This document shows, in pieces, positions 23,256 through 34,100 of a stretch of DNA of 64,000 nucleotides (positions are counted from its first letter, which is position 1; the number at the start of each line of letters is the position of its first letter). This stretch comes from Luscinia megarhynchos (Eukaryota; Chordata; Aves; Passeriformes; Turdidae). The DNA lies in contig CM067576.1 of assembly GCA_034336665.1 (NCBI GenBank), positions 10,717,385 through 10,781,384 of the forward strand, given 5' to 3'. Both the position numbers and the translations under genes were made by a program. Under the pieces are notes generated by a model. That model worked only from the letters and a program-made list of their open reading frames with translations, searched no databases and was not told where the DNA came from.

Positions 23256-25889
23256 AACTCTCAGGGTCCTTACTCTACTTCAGCAGCTGGTTGGAGAAGT
23301 TTTGCATTTTCCTATGGGGTTTAAATATACTGGCTGATTCCATTCTTTCATTAATTGATATCCCAAATTCTGATCTGGTAACTCCAGCAATGGGACTGAT
23401 GTGTACCTTGAACTGTTTGTCACAGAAAGAAAGTAGAAAATGCTGTATAGACTATAAATTTTTCCTAACAGTGTCTGAAGCACTAGGGTTTGCTTCACTT
23501 TTCCTGCATTTTATAACCTCTTTATTTAGGATTCTAATTTATGAATGCAGGAGGGAGCTGACCAATGTCACTGGGTCAGAAAATGACACCCACAGTGTTG
23601 TCAGATTTTCCAAGGAAAGAAATCCAAAGCTTAGGGCAGGTTCAGTGTGACTCCTGGTTGGTAGGCTGACAAGCCCTGAGCAGGCAGGTTTAAAATGCAG
23701 TGTGTGATTTGAGGCTACTGCCAAAATTGAGAATCTGGATTTTACAAGCCTCACTGCACGTCAGAGAGCAGCCTTGACATGAGCAAGTACAGGAGTGCAT
23801 GTAACAGCCAGTCCCCCTTGCCCAAAAACATGACCTGATTTGTTAGGCTTACAGCCTTTTTGAAATACTCATTGCAAATATAAGAGTATGTTGTAAAATA
23901 CAGTACAGATAATTTTCTTTGCAAACCTTATGTTTATGAACTGGAACATTAAGAAGCAGCTTTTTTTGTGTGTGTTGTAGAAGAATGATCTGATAACCAC
24001 AGAAATCTGAGGCAAAACAAATTTAGCTGCAACTTCCTTGTAGTGAATTTGCCAATGTAAACAACCATGTCCCATAAGGCTCTTCCTGTAAACAGCTTCA
24101 AAAAAATACTCTGAAATGTAAGATATGTGCTTGCCTGATACATGATTCAGTCCAGAAATTCCAATCCTATAGTGCAGTGTCAGTTTAACATCTAATTTAC
24201 CTGTATTTTCTTACCCAGTGTTTTATCAAAGTATATGCCTTGAAAGAGAGACTTTTGTTCTTGAATATTTAAATATTTTGATGTTTACTAAAGGTTTTTA
24301 TGAGGTTTTCTTTTGTTATTGTCAGTTTGATGTTTTTTTTAAAATCCAAATTGGGGAATTTCCTGGTTGTGAGTAATATACACGAATCAATGGCAATCAC
24401 TTTACGTCAAAAAAAGGTTTTTTCCATTGCTTATGTTTTTAAAAACATAGTCTGAGTCAGAAATGTGGAACATGAATTATTTTGTACTTACTGTTTTATC
24501 CTACTCTTTTCAATTTCAGCTCTAAGCCAAAGGATCTTGTTCTAGTGGGTAGGCAGAATCCAGCTAACAGGCATCTCCAAAAGAAACTGAGGGAATATTT
24601 TAATAAACAAGATATAGATAAAAGGATCTGATACAGTCACGGGCAAATCTTAAGAGTGCTGGAAGCAGATAAGATTTACAGCATAGAGTGTGACTACAGC
24701 TATACCTGCAGAATAGGGGGAAAGGACAGAATTTACCTTTGGAAGAGGAGTTGTGATAAACCTGAGAGCTTGTGCTGTGGAGGAGGAAGGTGAAACAGAC
24801 TTTGACATTCAGACTGACCTTAACCTGGGAAGTCCTGCATGGTTTGGGTGGCTGTAATCTATATCACAGGAGCAATACATGTCACAGTTACCTGATCAGG
24901 GAGGATTCCCTGTTGCCAGAGAACAATCACACTGTATATCCTCATCAAAGGAAACAGCATATGGCCTTGGGGACAAGGATCCCTTCCTTTTCAGCTCAGG
25001 CTGACTCCTGTCATCACCTCAGGCATGTGCCTTCAATTTCCTTGCTTTTGAGTGGAAATGCCATTAACTCAAAAGGTACCACAACTACTTGTGATGATCA
25101 TGCTCCACTATCAATAATTGTTACAATCTCTGACTCCTGTCAGTGAAGGTAATGCTCCCATAAGCATTGTTTAGTATTTCATCTTCCACAATGAGGCAAC
25201 TTTGGCTGACTTCTGACACTCTTTTGTGAAGAGCTGTGAACTCCTCCTCCCTTTCCAATGAGCATTTAGGATGGGTGGGTAGACAGGAGGGGGTGCATTG
25301 CCTGGGGAGCTGGACTGCAATACCTATTTCAGCATTTGCAGAATAAAACCTTAGTCCTGGCAATTACAAATTATTTTCTTAAAACATAGAATTGGCTTAG
25401 GGCCATAAGGCCTTACCTAAAAATGCTTTTGGGAGTACCTTAAACCAGTAATGGCCAGAGCCTTGTATATAGAAAGATATATAAATTTTTTCCAAGAATG
25501 TAAATATTTCTAGCTGTACCTACATTGATTCTTGCCATAGTTTTTTTTTAATAGAGAAATGCTTGTTATTTGTAAAATTAAAAATAAAATATCTGGAATG
25601 ATCTTTAAGATAATATATTCTTTTTTTTCCATCTTCATGTTTAGAAATAGATCCTAGTATCTATTGAAAGGCTGTAGGTTTGAAGTTTCATTGTTTAACA
25701 GCCAGTCTGAGATGTCTTGGACTGTCTGTACCCTGGATCCTTGTGTAAGAGGTCTCTGTGTACATCCAAATAGTAACAGTCCTGCAGTGCCCAGGAGCCC
25801 AGCAGCCCAGAGCCCAGCAAGAGGTTCCAGCAGCACTTGTGCAACCCAGATGTGCTGCCTGGGATCTGAGCAAAACAAAACAAACCCTT
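23256..25889. other. Intergenic stretch, nothing identified
   Basis: AT-rich sequence just downstream of SLC22A5. Frames of 120 codons or fewer on both strands carry no recognisable domain, and I see no repeat family or structured RNA. Confidence 0.5.
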
Positions 25890-26450
25890 TTGGGATAACC
25901 AGCAGGGCGAGAGACAAGATTATATCCCTCTACTCTGCTCTTGTGAGACCCCACCTGCTGTGCTGTGTCCAGCTCTTGGGCCCCCAGCATCAGAAGGACA
26001 TGGAGCTGCTGGAGAGGAGGCCCTAGAGATGCTCCAAGGCTGGAGCCCCTCTGCTCTGGAGCCAGGCTGGGAGAGCTGGGGTTGCTCAGCCTGGAGAAGA
26101 GAAGAATCCAGGGAGAACTTAGAGTTCTTCCAGTGACCAAAGGGGCTCCAGGGGAGTGGGAGAGGGGCCCTGGATAAGGGCATGGAGTGAGAGGATAAGG
26201 GGAAATGGCTTCAAACTGACAGAAGGCAGGACTAGATTCAATATTGAAAAGAAATTCTCGACTGGAGGGACAAGTAGCTGCTGGAACAGGTTTCCCAAAG
26301 AAGCTGTGGCTGGCCCATCTCTGGAAATACTCAAGTCCGGGTTGGATGAGTTTAGAGCAACCTGGTGTAGTGGAAGGTGTCCCTGTCTGTGGCAGGGGTT
26401 GGAATGAGATCAGCTTTAATGTCTCTTCCAACTCAAACCAGTCTGTGGTT
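25890..26450 (+). repeat. CR1 LINE, long 3' fragment
   Basis: This is the longest clear CR1 here. Blocks include 'ctctgctcttgtgagacccc', 'gctgtgtccagctcttgggc', 'ggttgctcagcctggagaag', 'ggataagggcatggagtgag', 'tggcttcaaactgacagaag', 'gcaacctggtgtagtggaag' and the terminal 'gtctcttccaactcaaacca'. Long frames crossing it on either strand (for example minus 25688-26548) are CR1-derived and do not belong to a gene. Confidence 0.93.
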
Positions 26451-27149
26451 CGTGTAAAACCCCTGGTGCCTCTAGCAGCCTGTCCACCATGGTTTTTCTT
26501 ACACTTGGGGTCATTCTTCTGAACAGAGCTTGGGGAGCAGCATTCCACAAGTTCTTGAGCAGAAACAAGTGCTTCTGAGAAGAAAAAAAAAAATCCCCCA
26601 AACCAGAGACTGCACCATGCAAACCCAGTATTTTCTGTAGATGGATGTCCATAGCTTCAGGGAGACAATTTTTCTGTCTCACTTGCACTGTAGATCTTTG
26701 ACCTCTTAGGCCAGCAAGTCTTACCTGTGTCACTTGACTCTTTGCCTGCCTTTTGCCAAACACGTGTGCTGGCTCCTAGGCCAACTTTACTTCGAGGCAC
26801 AGTAAATAATGAGTGATAAGCAGCAACTGTCCAAGAACACCAGGTAATTGATGAAATTCCTGAAGAAAATACCTTAAAAGCCTGCAGTCATTGAGTGAGC
26901 ACTCCTGGGAGCAGCTGTTGCCTGTTGAAGTGAGCAGCTGTGCGGGAGGGGTATGGCAGACCAGCTGAGGAAGGATGGTCCTTGTTCCTTCGAATCATTT
27001 CTGAGAGCCCCAGCTTTTCTCCCCTTGGCTGTGTCGGTGTTAGCTTTCTGCTAGAAGTGAAACTTCTTGAAGGATCTTAATTGTGACCATCTGGAGGGTT
27101 CTTTGCCCCTGGGGTGAACCGACTTAATTCCATGGGGAATGGCATCTCC

Positions 27150-28200
27150 ACATCTAAGGAAATGCGGGCGGCGGGGAAGACGGGGGCACTGTCACTGCTG
27201 CTGTCGGTGACCCCCAGCTGCTCACAGAAGACGCGCAGCGGCCGCTCCGGCAGCACAGCCGCCCTTGCCGCTCGCCCCGCTCGCTCGCCTGCCGGCCCCG
27301 GTCCTGCGCCAGACGGCACCACCGCGCCGGCCTTGGCTTCCTCCGGCGCCGAGCGGCGCACCTGCCCGCCCGCGGCACCAGCACCCGCATCGCCGCGCAA
27401 CAGCGCTCCTGCATCCCTGCCGCCGCTGTCCCCGCTCCCCCTGTGCCCGCCGGCCCGGCACGGCTCCGCACGGCTCTGCACCGCTCCGCCTGTGCCCGCC
27501 GGCCCGCACGGCTCCGCACCGCTCCCCTGTGCCCGCCGGCCCCGCACGGCTCCGCACCGCTCCCCTGTGCCCCCCGGCCCGCACGGCTCCACACGGCTCC
27601 GCACCGCTCCCCTGTGCCCGCCGGCCCGGCACGGCTCCACACGGCTCCGCACCGCTCCCCTGTGCCCCCCGGCCCCGCACGGCTCCGCACCGCTCCCCTG
27701 TGCCCGCCGGCCCGGCACGGCACGGCTCCGCACCGCTCCCCTGTGCCCCGCCGGCCCGGCACGGCTCCGCACCGCTCCCCTGTGCCCGCCGGCCCGGCAC
27801 GGCTCCACACGGCTCCGCACCGCTCCCCTGTGCCCGCCGGCCGGGCACGGCTCCACACGGCTCCGCACCGCTCCCCTGTGCCCGCCGGCCCCGCACGGTT
27901 CCACACGGCTCCGCACCGCTCCCCTGTGCCCGCCGGCCCGGCACGGTTCTGCACCGCTCCCCTGTGCCCCGCCGGCCCGGCACGGTTCCACACCGTTCCG
28001 CACCGCTCCAGGCCGCCGCCCGGGCGCACCGGCTCCGCTCCCGGCCCGCGCCGCCCCCGCGCTCGCAGCCCGGCTCTCTCTCCGCCGCGCCGGGGCCGAG
28101 CGGCCGCTCCTGAGCCTGCAGCGACACCGCGCGCTGCCCCGCCGCCTCGCAGGATCCACATCGCCTGTTCCCCTGCTCCGCCACGGCCTTCCCCTCTGCC
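27150..28200. promoter_or_regulatory. CpG island (orphan)
   Basis: Base composition switches abruptly from AT-rich to very GC- and CpG-rich, with NotI-type 'gcggccgc' sites at about 27238 and 28101. It contains the minisatellite at 27437-28012. Such islands often mark a promoter, but no gene with a supported exon starts here on either strand. It may be driven by the repeat itself. Confidence 0.5.
27437..28012. repeat. GC-rich minisatellite, about 13 units of 38-51 bp
   Basis: The core 'ctgtgccc' recurs 13 times. A basic unit reads 'gcacggctccgcaccgctcc' then 'cctgtgcccgccggcccg', about 38 nt. A longer variant carries an extra 'cggctccacacgg'-type insert. Units differ by single-base slips (cccg/ccccg), which keep several frames on both strands open. 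That explains the 280-367 codon frames across this block, and I do not regard any of them as a gene. Confidence 0.92.
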
Positions 28201-29110
28201 GTTTCTTCCTACCGTAGTAGAATTTCTTTTTCTCTTTCTTTGTCCCATTTGTCTTTCCGTCTTCTTGGTTCTTTCTTCCTTCTTTTCTCTTCCTTCTTTA
28301 GCCTTCTGTATTTTCTCAGTTATCTCTTCTAGTTTTTTCTTTCTATTTTACTTCCCTTTGTTCTTTCTTCTCTTTGTTCTCGTTTTCGTCCTTGCCTTTT
28401 CATGCCCTGTCCTTTACTCCCCTTTCCCTTCTCTTTCGGTCCTTCTCTCTTCCTTACCCCTGCTGGTAGATCGGTCGCTGCCTCCGGCGCTGTGATCATC
28501 AAACAGCGGTGGTCAGCACTAACTGGGGACATCCGCGCCGGATGCGGTGCTCTTAGCAAGGGGGATGTTTTACGGACCAATTCCCGTCTGCATCTAGAGG
28601 TAATTTCGGTGCGTGTTGGTCATCTCGTCTGCCTCTCTCCGTCCTTTCTCCTTTGCTCATTTACGGATGTATACTCCGTCTTGGCTTTATCCTTTATTCC
28701 TGTATTCTTCTGCTATATATTTGGTGCACTGTTGTCATATAATTTATGGTTTCATCCTGTTTTCTTTTTTGCCTCCTTTCTTTCTTTCTGTGTGCAGTAA
28801 TACCCTCAATTACATGTGTGACAATGTCACTGAAATAGTTCAAGATTTCTTGTGTTCTCTCTCTCTTTCCATTTATTTCTTCATACTTCTTTGCTTCGCT
28901 TTTATTTCTGCATTTTTTCTGCCTTCTTCCCCTTCTTTCTCACAGTCTTCTGTTCCCCTGATTCCTTCTCTTCTTCTCTTTTTGCGTCTCCTTTTTCTCT
29001 TTAACCAACTGATTTTTCGTGTGATTACATCACTCTCGACGTTGAGTGTGGACGTCTTTTGGCAAGAGATCCCCTTTCTCTTTCCTGCCGACTTTCATCT
29101 CTCCAGATGA
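28201..29110. other. Pyrimidine-rich stretch
   Basis: The + strand is dominated by degenerate C/T runs (for example 'tttcttttctcttccttctt') at 28200-28470 and 28620-29010. A CpG-containing island of non-repetitive sequence at 28470-28620 interrupts it. No gene is recognised. Confidence 0.55.
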
Positions 29111-29628
29111 GAAATAAATTTCTTGCTTTTCTGCAATTTATGCAAGACAGACAGACTGTCCCTTCTCCATCGCTTCCCTCCCGTTTTGGAAGACGGACGC
29201 ACTCCTGAGCCCGTTCTCTCGATGAAGAGAATCCACCTCGCTCTGATACAGTATCCCAAGCCGCAGATATTTCAACAGCTGTGCGCAAAGCTTTGAGTAC
29301 ACCAAACAACCCAGGGGATGTTTGAGTCTTTCCTTCGGAGATTCAAACCTATGAAAGCCCAGCACACCAATTCTCCAAGAATGCTGAAAAAGCACCACAG
29401 CTCCTGTGCACTATTCACACAGGTGAAGAATTGTTCTTGCAGCCTCCTTTTCCACCTGCATGATGAATGGCAAGCTCTTCCTTCTCCTTTCCGACAGGAC
29501 ACAGCAAGAGCTTCTCTGTGCAGGGGCAGAGATCTCCAGCTAGGTAGATATTCTGCAGTTTGTCACCAATGACACAGCCCACGTGCTACACAGCATCTTC
29601 TTTCCTCAGCGAAGACCCTTCTCTACTC

Positions 29629-29655
29629 AAAAAAAAAAAAAAAAAAAAAAAAAAA
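29629..29655. repeat. Poly-A run (27 A)
   Basis: Uninterrupted homopolymer after 'ctctactc'. No retroposon body or target-site duplication can be confirmed around it. Confidence 0.85.
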
Positions 29656-30740
29656 TCGTCTCCTTTTCTCCATCCTGGCAAAGAAAATTTCGTGGCTGTG
29701 AATCTTCATTTGAATCTTCAGGGCAAAATTCTCCATATGCCCACACAGCTCTCGCCTACCCTCCTCCACATTCATCACCTGCCCCTGGCAGCACCTCCCT
29801 CAGGAGCGCTAGGGACAAGGATAACTTCTGCTGTTACATCTGTAGCTTCTGTCCACAAACCACGGTCAAAACATTATTAAATACGATTGTGCTACTCACC
29901 TCTTTGTATTCCTGCTTTATTGGTCTCCGCAGCTCTGCTGGTTCATATAGAAACCTGCTGAAGGCAGTCAGGCTCTCTGAGGATATAAATGATGTCTTGA
30001 TTCCAGATCCATCCCTTTTTTGTCTGGGCTATGCTATCAATGCAGAGATGAATTCATCCTACTGTGTCATTGTAACTTACCTGCATTTTCGTATCACAAC
30101 AAGCAACACAGTTTTCTCCCCGAGGAGGAAATTCAGTTTATGTTTCATATCCCAAATCCTGGTGGATTTAGGCTTTGAAGATAAAAGGTGGTCCTCCCCT
30201 CCAGCACTTCTCTCGAGCAGAGCAGACCACAGCAAAGAGCAAAAGGAGCCTCTGGCAGGCGCTGCTGCAGCCGAGGATTCAGGTTTATTAAACCAAATAA
30301 CACATCCTTTTTTCATTCCTAGCACCCACACAGGTTTTGTCCTTCTCTTCCTTGGATTAGGTTTGCAGATTCACACTCTCCTCACCATAGACCACAGGTA
30401 AACAGACACAGGCAAATTCATTCTATCAAGTAGAACAGCATTTGTTAACTTTTTCCAGGTGCAGGCAACAGAGTTGATCTTTTTGATAACAAAGGACTGG
30501 CGAGAAAATCCTGCGCAGCACAATTTTTTTCTGTTTGATCTGGAGACATGTTCATGAGCTCATGAGTTGCCTGGAGTTCTCTGGCAATTTGTTTCAATTT
30601 CTGTAGCAAAAGGAAATAATGGTTTGAGTAGAGATCACTGTCTTGACTCGTGGAAAGGAAGAGATGCTGGGGATGATCTTCTATCAACAAATAGCTCATG
30701 TTTGCTCCATGTGAGTCCAGGATGAGAGGTGTTTAAGCAG
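29656..30740. other. Intergenic stretch, nothing identified
   Basis: Mixed-composition sequence with an open + strand frame across 29583-30401 that shows no domain, no codon-like pattern and starts in the poly-A run. I do not support a gene here. Confidence 0.5.
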
Positions 30741-30749
30741 GACAGATTT

Positions 30750-31095
30750 TGGCTTGTTTTGGGGTTTTTTTTTTGGGGTTTTTTTTGTTGTTGTTGTTGT
30801 TGTTTTTGGTTTTTTTGGTGGTTTTTTTTGTTGTTGTTGTTTTTTGGGGTTTTTTGTTGTTGTTGTTGTTTGATTTTTTGGTTTGGTTTGGTTTTGTTGT
30901 TGTCGTTGTTTTGGTCGGGTTTTTTGTTGGTTTTTTGAGTGTTTTGTTTTTTGGGTTTTTTGGGGTTTTTGGGTTTTTTGGGGGTTTTTTGGGTTTTTAG
31001 TTTAGTTATGCTTTGGGTTTTTTGTTTGTTCGCTTGGCTTTGGTTTTATTTTTGTGGTGAGTTTGTTTTGGTTGATTGGGGTGGGTTTTTTTCCC
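30750..31095. repeat. G/T-only low-complexity tract with TTG repeats
   Basis: The + strand is almost purely G and T over about 345 nt. It includes TTG runs (30788-30805, 30828-30841 and 30856-30870) and, at 30953-30993, five G-runs of 3-5 separated by 5-6 T. Poly-Leu/Phe/Val frames through it are artefacts. Confidence 0.9.
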
Positions 31096-32240
31096 TTACT
31101 TACCTGTTTGCTAAATCAATTCACTTACCTGGAATAAGTAGGTCTTGTCTGGAGAAATATTTTATGCCGTGCTCATGGAAGTGAAAATGTAATGTCGATG
31201 TCAGCAAATTCAATCTACAAGTATCTTAAGAGCCGTACTAAATTAGGATTGCTGTATGTAAAATGTTGTAGGATGTTTTTAATCAATAAAACAGCTGTTA
31301 ATGAGGTGATAAGTACTGACCTATGTCCTATGTCGAGGACAGAGGACATGGTGTCCTTTGATTTTGGTCTGAACACCTGTCTTTATAATTTTCATACCCA
31401 CCAAGTAGCAGCCTCACTAAATGGTCCCACAATGCCAGATATCTGAGCTTAGCTAAAAATAAAAATGGTTATAAAGGCAAAGACAGAGCCAAAGACTCCA
31501 AGATCACCTACAGGAAGAGTTTTTTCTTGCTTATTCAGATCCAGTCCATGTGGGATTCTCACACTGATGAAATCCAGCTGCTACCTGAGTAGCAGCGGGG
31601 TAGTGGGTGACACTGGTGGATCCTTGGGTATTGTAGCATTGCATTACTACCACAGATGGACAGCTAAGTGCTTTTTATACCACCTGCACCTATAAGGAGA
31701 ATCCACAAAGGTCATTAAAAAAAAGCTGAAACGATCCTGCAAAAAGCACATGAGTTGGTGGAAGGCTTGGTTTAGCTATTTCAACTTTGATCAGCCTCAG
31801 AGCTGATTCCCAGTGTTTCTGACCAAGCAGCAAGACGTGAGGAGTGGTGATCCACAGAGACTATCTGTAAAAAAATCTGTATAAACTACTCATCTTAACA
31901 TCCTGAAAGCCCACCAAGTGCCTGAGCATTACTTTGGGCCTCGTTCATTAGGCAGGAATGGATGAAAGCCTGGTTAAAGTCCTGAAAAATAATAACCACG
32001 TGTTTTGACATCCCAAGTTCGGAGCATCCATCAGAGCTCACGGACTGATCTCTGGACTCTTAGAAAAGCAAGTACAGCAAGCAACAAACACAAGTCAAAA
32101 TGTTCACCTGCTATTGTTCTTTAGAGAGCGGACAGACACTCAGCCTTTTCGAGGGGTGTTTGGGATGCCCTATTTAGACCCGAATTTAGATCTGAAATTA
32201 GATCACTGCTCAGCTTACACTTGGAGACAAGAAATGGAGA
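31096..32240. other. Intergenic stretch, nothing identified
   Basis: Ordinary AT-rich sequence. I see no gene, repeat family or regulatory motif that I can support. Confidence 0.5.
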
Positions 32241-34100
32241 ATCGGCGAGAGAAAGAAAACCGCAGCTCCTACAGAATCGCTCCCAAGTGTCGTACAGGAC
32301 ACTTCCAGCCCAGCACCCCAAGATGGGAAGTATCGCTCAGCAGATCCACATCAGCCGCCTCAGGGCGACTGTCTCCGTCGAGCAGGACCCGGAAAGAAAA
32401 GCTCCTTCCCTCCAGAAGGGCAGACGAGTCCCGAACTCGCATCGTCCTATTTGTCTTTGCGTCCTTCTCGGCTCTTGAGCGCAGTTGAGCGTTAGCGCAG
32501 GCACAGAAAAGCCGGGTCTGGTTCCAATGCCTTCTGAGGCCAAAAGCTCTTCTACCATTCACGAGTACCCTAAGCACCGAGAAAGGACTGCTCACAGGGT
32601 CCCATCGGCCTTTCAGCGAGGCATTCCTCCCCGGACAACGCGAGTGGGGGACGAGGAAGGAGATGCGGTGCTGGCTCAGCGGCTGGAGCCGCTTTAGTCT
32701 TCGCTCCTGCACATCACCTCCAGCAGTCACCGAAGAGAAGGGGTCAGGCTCAGAGGGCAGGGAACGCACAACAAACCCGCCCCGTTCCCCCTGTGTCTTG
32801 GGACGCTGGCACAGCTGAAATCCCGACCTGCTGGCGATGCAGCGACCCTGTCCCTGTCCCCCGCGGTTCCCAGCGCCTTGTCAGCTCCTCCATTCTCCCC
32901 TGCAGCAGCCCCGGGTTTCCACGCCTCAATCCGCACAGGAAGAGAAGAGCGGCACCAGCCGGAAAGCGCGTTAATAAAATATATAAACCAACAGAAAATA
33001 GAATAATAGCAAAACAATAACCTCCACTGCCAAGACCCTCCCCAGGCAGCACGGAGGCTCTCCCGGTCCCGGGGCGCTGCGAGCGGAGCCCGTTTCCCTC
33101 CGCCTCCCGTGCCCGCCCCGCCCGCGAGCACCCGGCGGCTCCGGGACGGGCAGCGCCGGCGGGAGATGGAGATGGAGATGGAGATGGAGATGGAGATGGA
33201 GATGGAGATGGAGATGGAGATTGGAGATGGAGATGGAGCCACCGCCCCGAGCAGGTCCGGGCTCCGCTGGCAGCTGCTCTTCCCTCGCTGTCTCGCTCTC
33301 TCTCCTGTCACTCGAGGTGTCGTCCTCCAGCGCCCCTTATTTCGGTTGGAACTCCTCTGTGTGGGGTTTATGGAAGCCAGGATCTTCTCACGTGTTAAGA
33401 GTTTTAGGGATGTGGTGCCTGCCTGCTGGCCGCTGCTGGATTCTCCCTCTAAGGGAAGGCACAGACTGTGGGCAGGCAAGAAACATTTTGGCGGCCTATT
33501 CCGCCACGAGAGCTCGTGCGATAACCTCCCCAGGCTCCCAGCCTTGCTCAGTTAACATAAGTGACATCCAGACATTGGCCCAGAGAGTCCCGAACGCCGG
33601 CACCGAGCCCTGGCCGCGGGCTGAAGATGCTGAAAATCCTCCGAGAAAACACGAGGCACCCTTACAGATGGAGGATAAAACGTGGAGAACAGCATTTATG
33701 GGCAGCAAGCAGCACCGACCCGAGGAAAAGCGGGCGAGCTCGGGGTCCCCGAGCAGGGCTGGGGACACAAGGCAGCCCCTGGCAGCGGGGGTTTCTCTGC
33801 AGCAGGACCCTTTGGAAAGGGTCTCGAAAAAAGCCTGAGTTGCCAGGCCGAGCCTGTGAGGTTTGGAGAGGTGATGCCCACGCTGGGCCGGGATCCCCGC
33901 GGTTCTGTCCCGGGGTGAGGGAACCTCGTGCTGTCCCTCCCTCCCTGGAAAAGATCGGGCGCTCCGGCAGCCAGGCTGGCCGATCCCACTGCTTTTCATT
34001 TGTTAAATTCATTCCCCAGACACCATTAGAGCCGCCGCTCGGGAGCAGATGGTTCCCCTCCGTCCCGAGCTTCATCCCGGACAGATTGCATACAATTTAT
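32240..34100. promoter_or_regulatory. CpG-rich patch (orphan)
   Basis: Frequent CpG and several GC-dense blocks (32620-32920, 33060-33165, 33480-34060) stand out from AT-rich flanks. Frames of 150-250 codons on both strands overlap one another and match no family I know. It could be a promoter of an unrecognised or noncoding transcript. Confidence 0.35.
33162..33237. repeat. GGAGAT hexanucleotide repeat, about 12-13 units
   Basis: Near-perfect 'ggagat' array with one interruption ('gattgg' at about 33220). It would read Met-Glu repeats on + and Ile-Ser repeats on -. It sits immediately beside a GC-dense block. Confidence 0.95.

Noticed and set aside
25688..26548. 286-codon minus-strand frame
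   Set aside because: It runs antisense through a recognisable + orientation CR1 element; no gene features are present.
27077..28248. Several 280-367 codon frames on both strands across the GC-rich block
   Set aside because: They overlap in up to five frames and are Ala/Gly/Pro/Arg-rich because they read the minisatellite. The non-repeat end on the minus strand (FCEQLGVTDSSS...) has no match I recognise and no clear splice context.
29583..30401. 272-codon + strand frame
   Set aside because: It includes the poly-A run as a Lys tract, shows no domain and no codon-like pattern, and lies in gene-free DNA.
32269..33555. Frames of 148-250 codons with (ME)n or (IS)n repeats
   Set aside because: They are generated by the GGAGAT array and surrounding CpG-rich DNA. 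Overlapping frames on both strands are equally open.
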